The notes under the pieces are model-generated. The model had not been told where the DNA came from. It worked only from the letters and a program-made list of their open reading frames with translations, and ran no database searches. Below are positions 13,599 to 13,613 of a DNA stretch of 13,613 bases, piece after piece. The position numbers were made by a program, and so were the translations under genes. The first letter of the stretch is position 1. Each line of letters opens with the position of its first letter. Source of the stretch: Oscillibacter sp. (lineage in GTDB: Bacteria; Bacillota; Clostridia; Oscillospirales; Oscillospiraceae); NCBI GenBank assembly GCA_022796315.1, contig JAAWIL010000036.1, positions 1-13,613 of the forward strand. The letters are read 5' to 3'.

Positions 13599-13613
13599 TG
13601 ACGGTGGACTTCA

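Overview
The window looks like chromosome from a high-GC Clostridia/Bacillota gut-type bacterium, probably Oscillospiraceae-like (Flavonifractor or Lawsonibacter relatives). That placement is an inference from the strong GGAGG ribosome sites, TTG/GTG starts, GC-rich third codon positions and the mix of families; it was not tested by a search. I see no rRNA, tRNA, CRISPR array, transposase or integrase. Ten confident protein genes and one plausible small gene are present.

Left third (1-5152, minus strand): a complete polyamine (spermidine/putrescine) ABC importer operon reads right to left from a good sigma-70 promoter at 5124-5152. The order is potA (ATPase), potB (permease), a possible 63-codon gene joined to both neighbours by ATGA overlaps, and a potC-potD fusion in which permease and substrate-binding protein are one polypeptide. 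Beyond it lies a small hotdog thioesterase of the fluoroacetyl-CoA thioesterase (FlK) type, followed by a perfect hairpin.

Middle (5259-9048, plus strand): an orphan T7-lysozyme-type amidase with one C-terminal SLH-like repeat. Then comes a two-gene unit behind a near-consensus promoter: a stand-alone 2-oxoacid dehydrogenase E2-type acyltransferase domain that seems to lack the catalytic His and Asp, overlapping by ATGA a CLC antiporter whose key residues match the fluoride/proton (CLC-F) subtype. A perfect 15-bp terminator hairpin follows. Its 3' arm is also the Shine-Dalgarno sequence, and its T tract the spacer, of the next gene, a DUF421 membrane protein. That dual-use element is the most striking regulatory feature here.

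Right third (9048-13613): a two-gene minus-strand unit encodes a 654-residue cytoplasmic-looking protein (ParB-like N-terminal segment plus BMP/PnrA-like ligand-binding domain, no signal peptide, no transporter partners) and a GTGA-coupled metallophosphoesterase. It converges on the DUF421 gene at a shared bidirectional terminator. Divergent from it, across a 510-bp intergenic region with two back-to-back promoters, is a MsmX/UgpC-type sugar-importer ATPase with a structured leader of about 245 nt and a lysine-rich insertion. It ends at a strong terminator. The last 120 bases are an unusual run of at least six consecutive inverted repeats with no gene.
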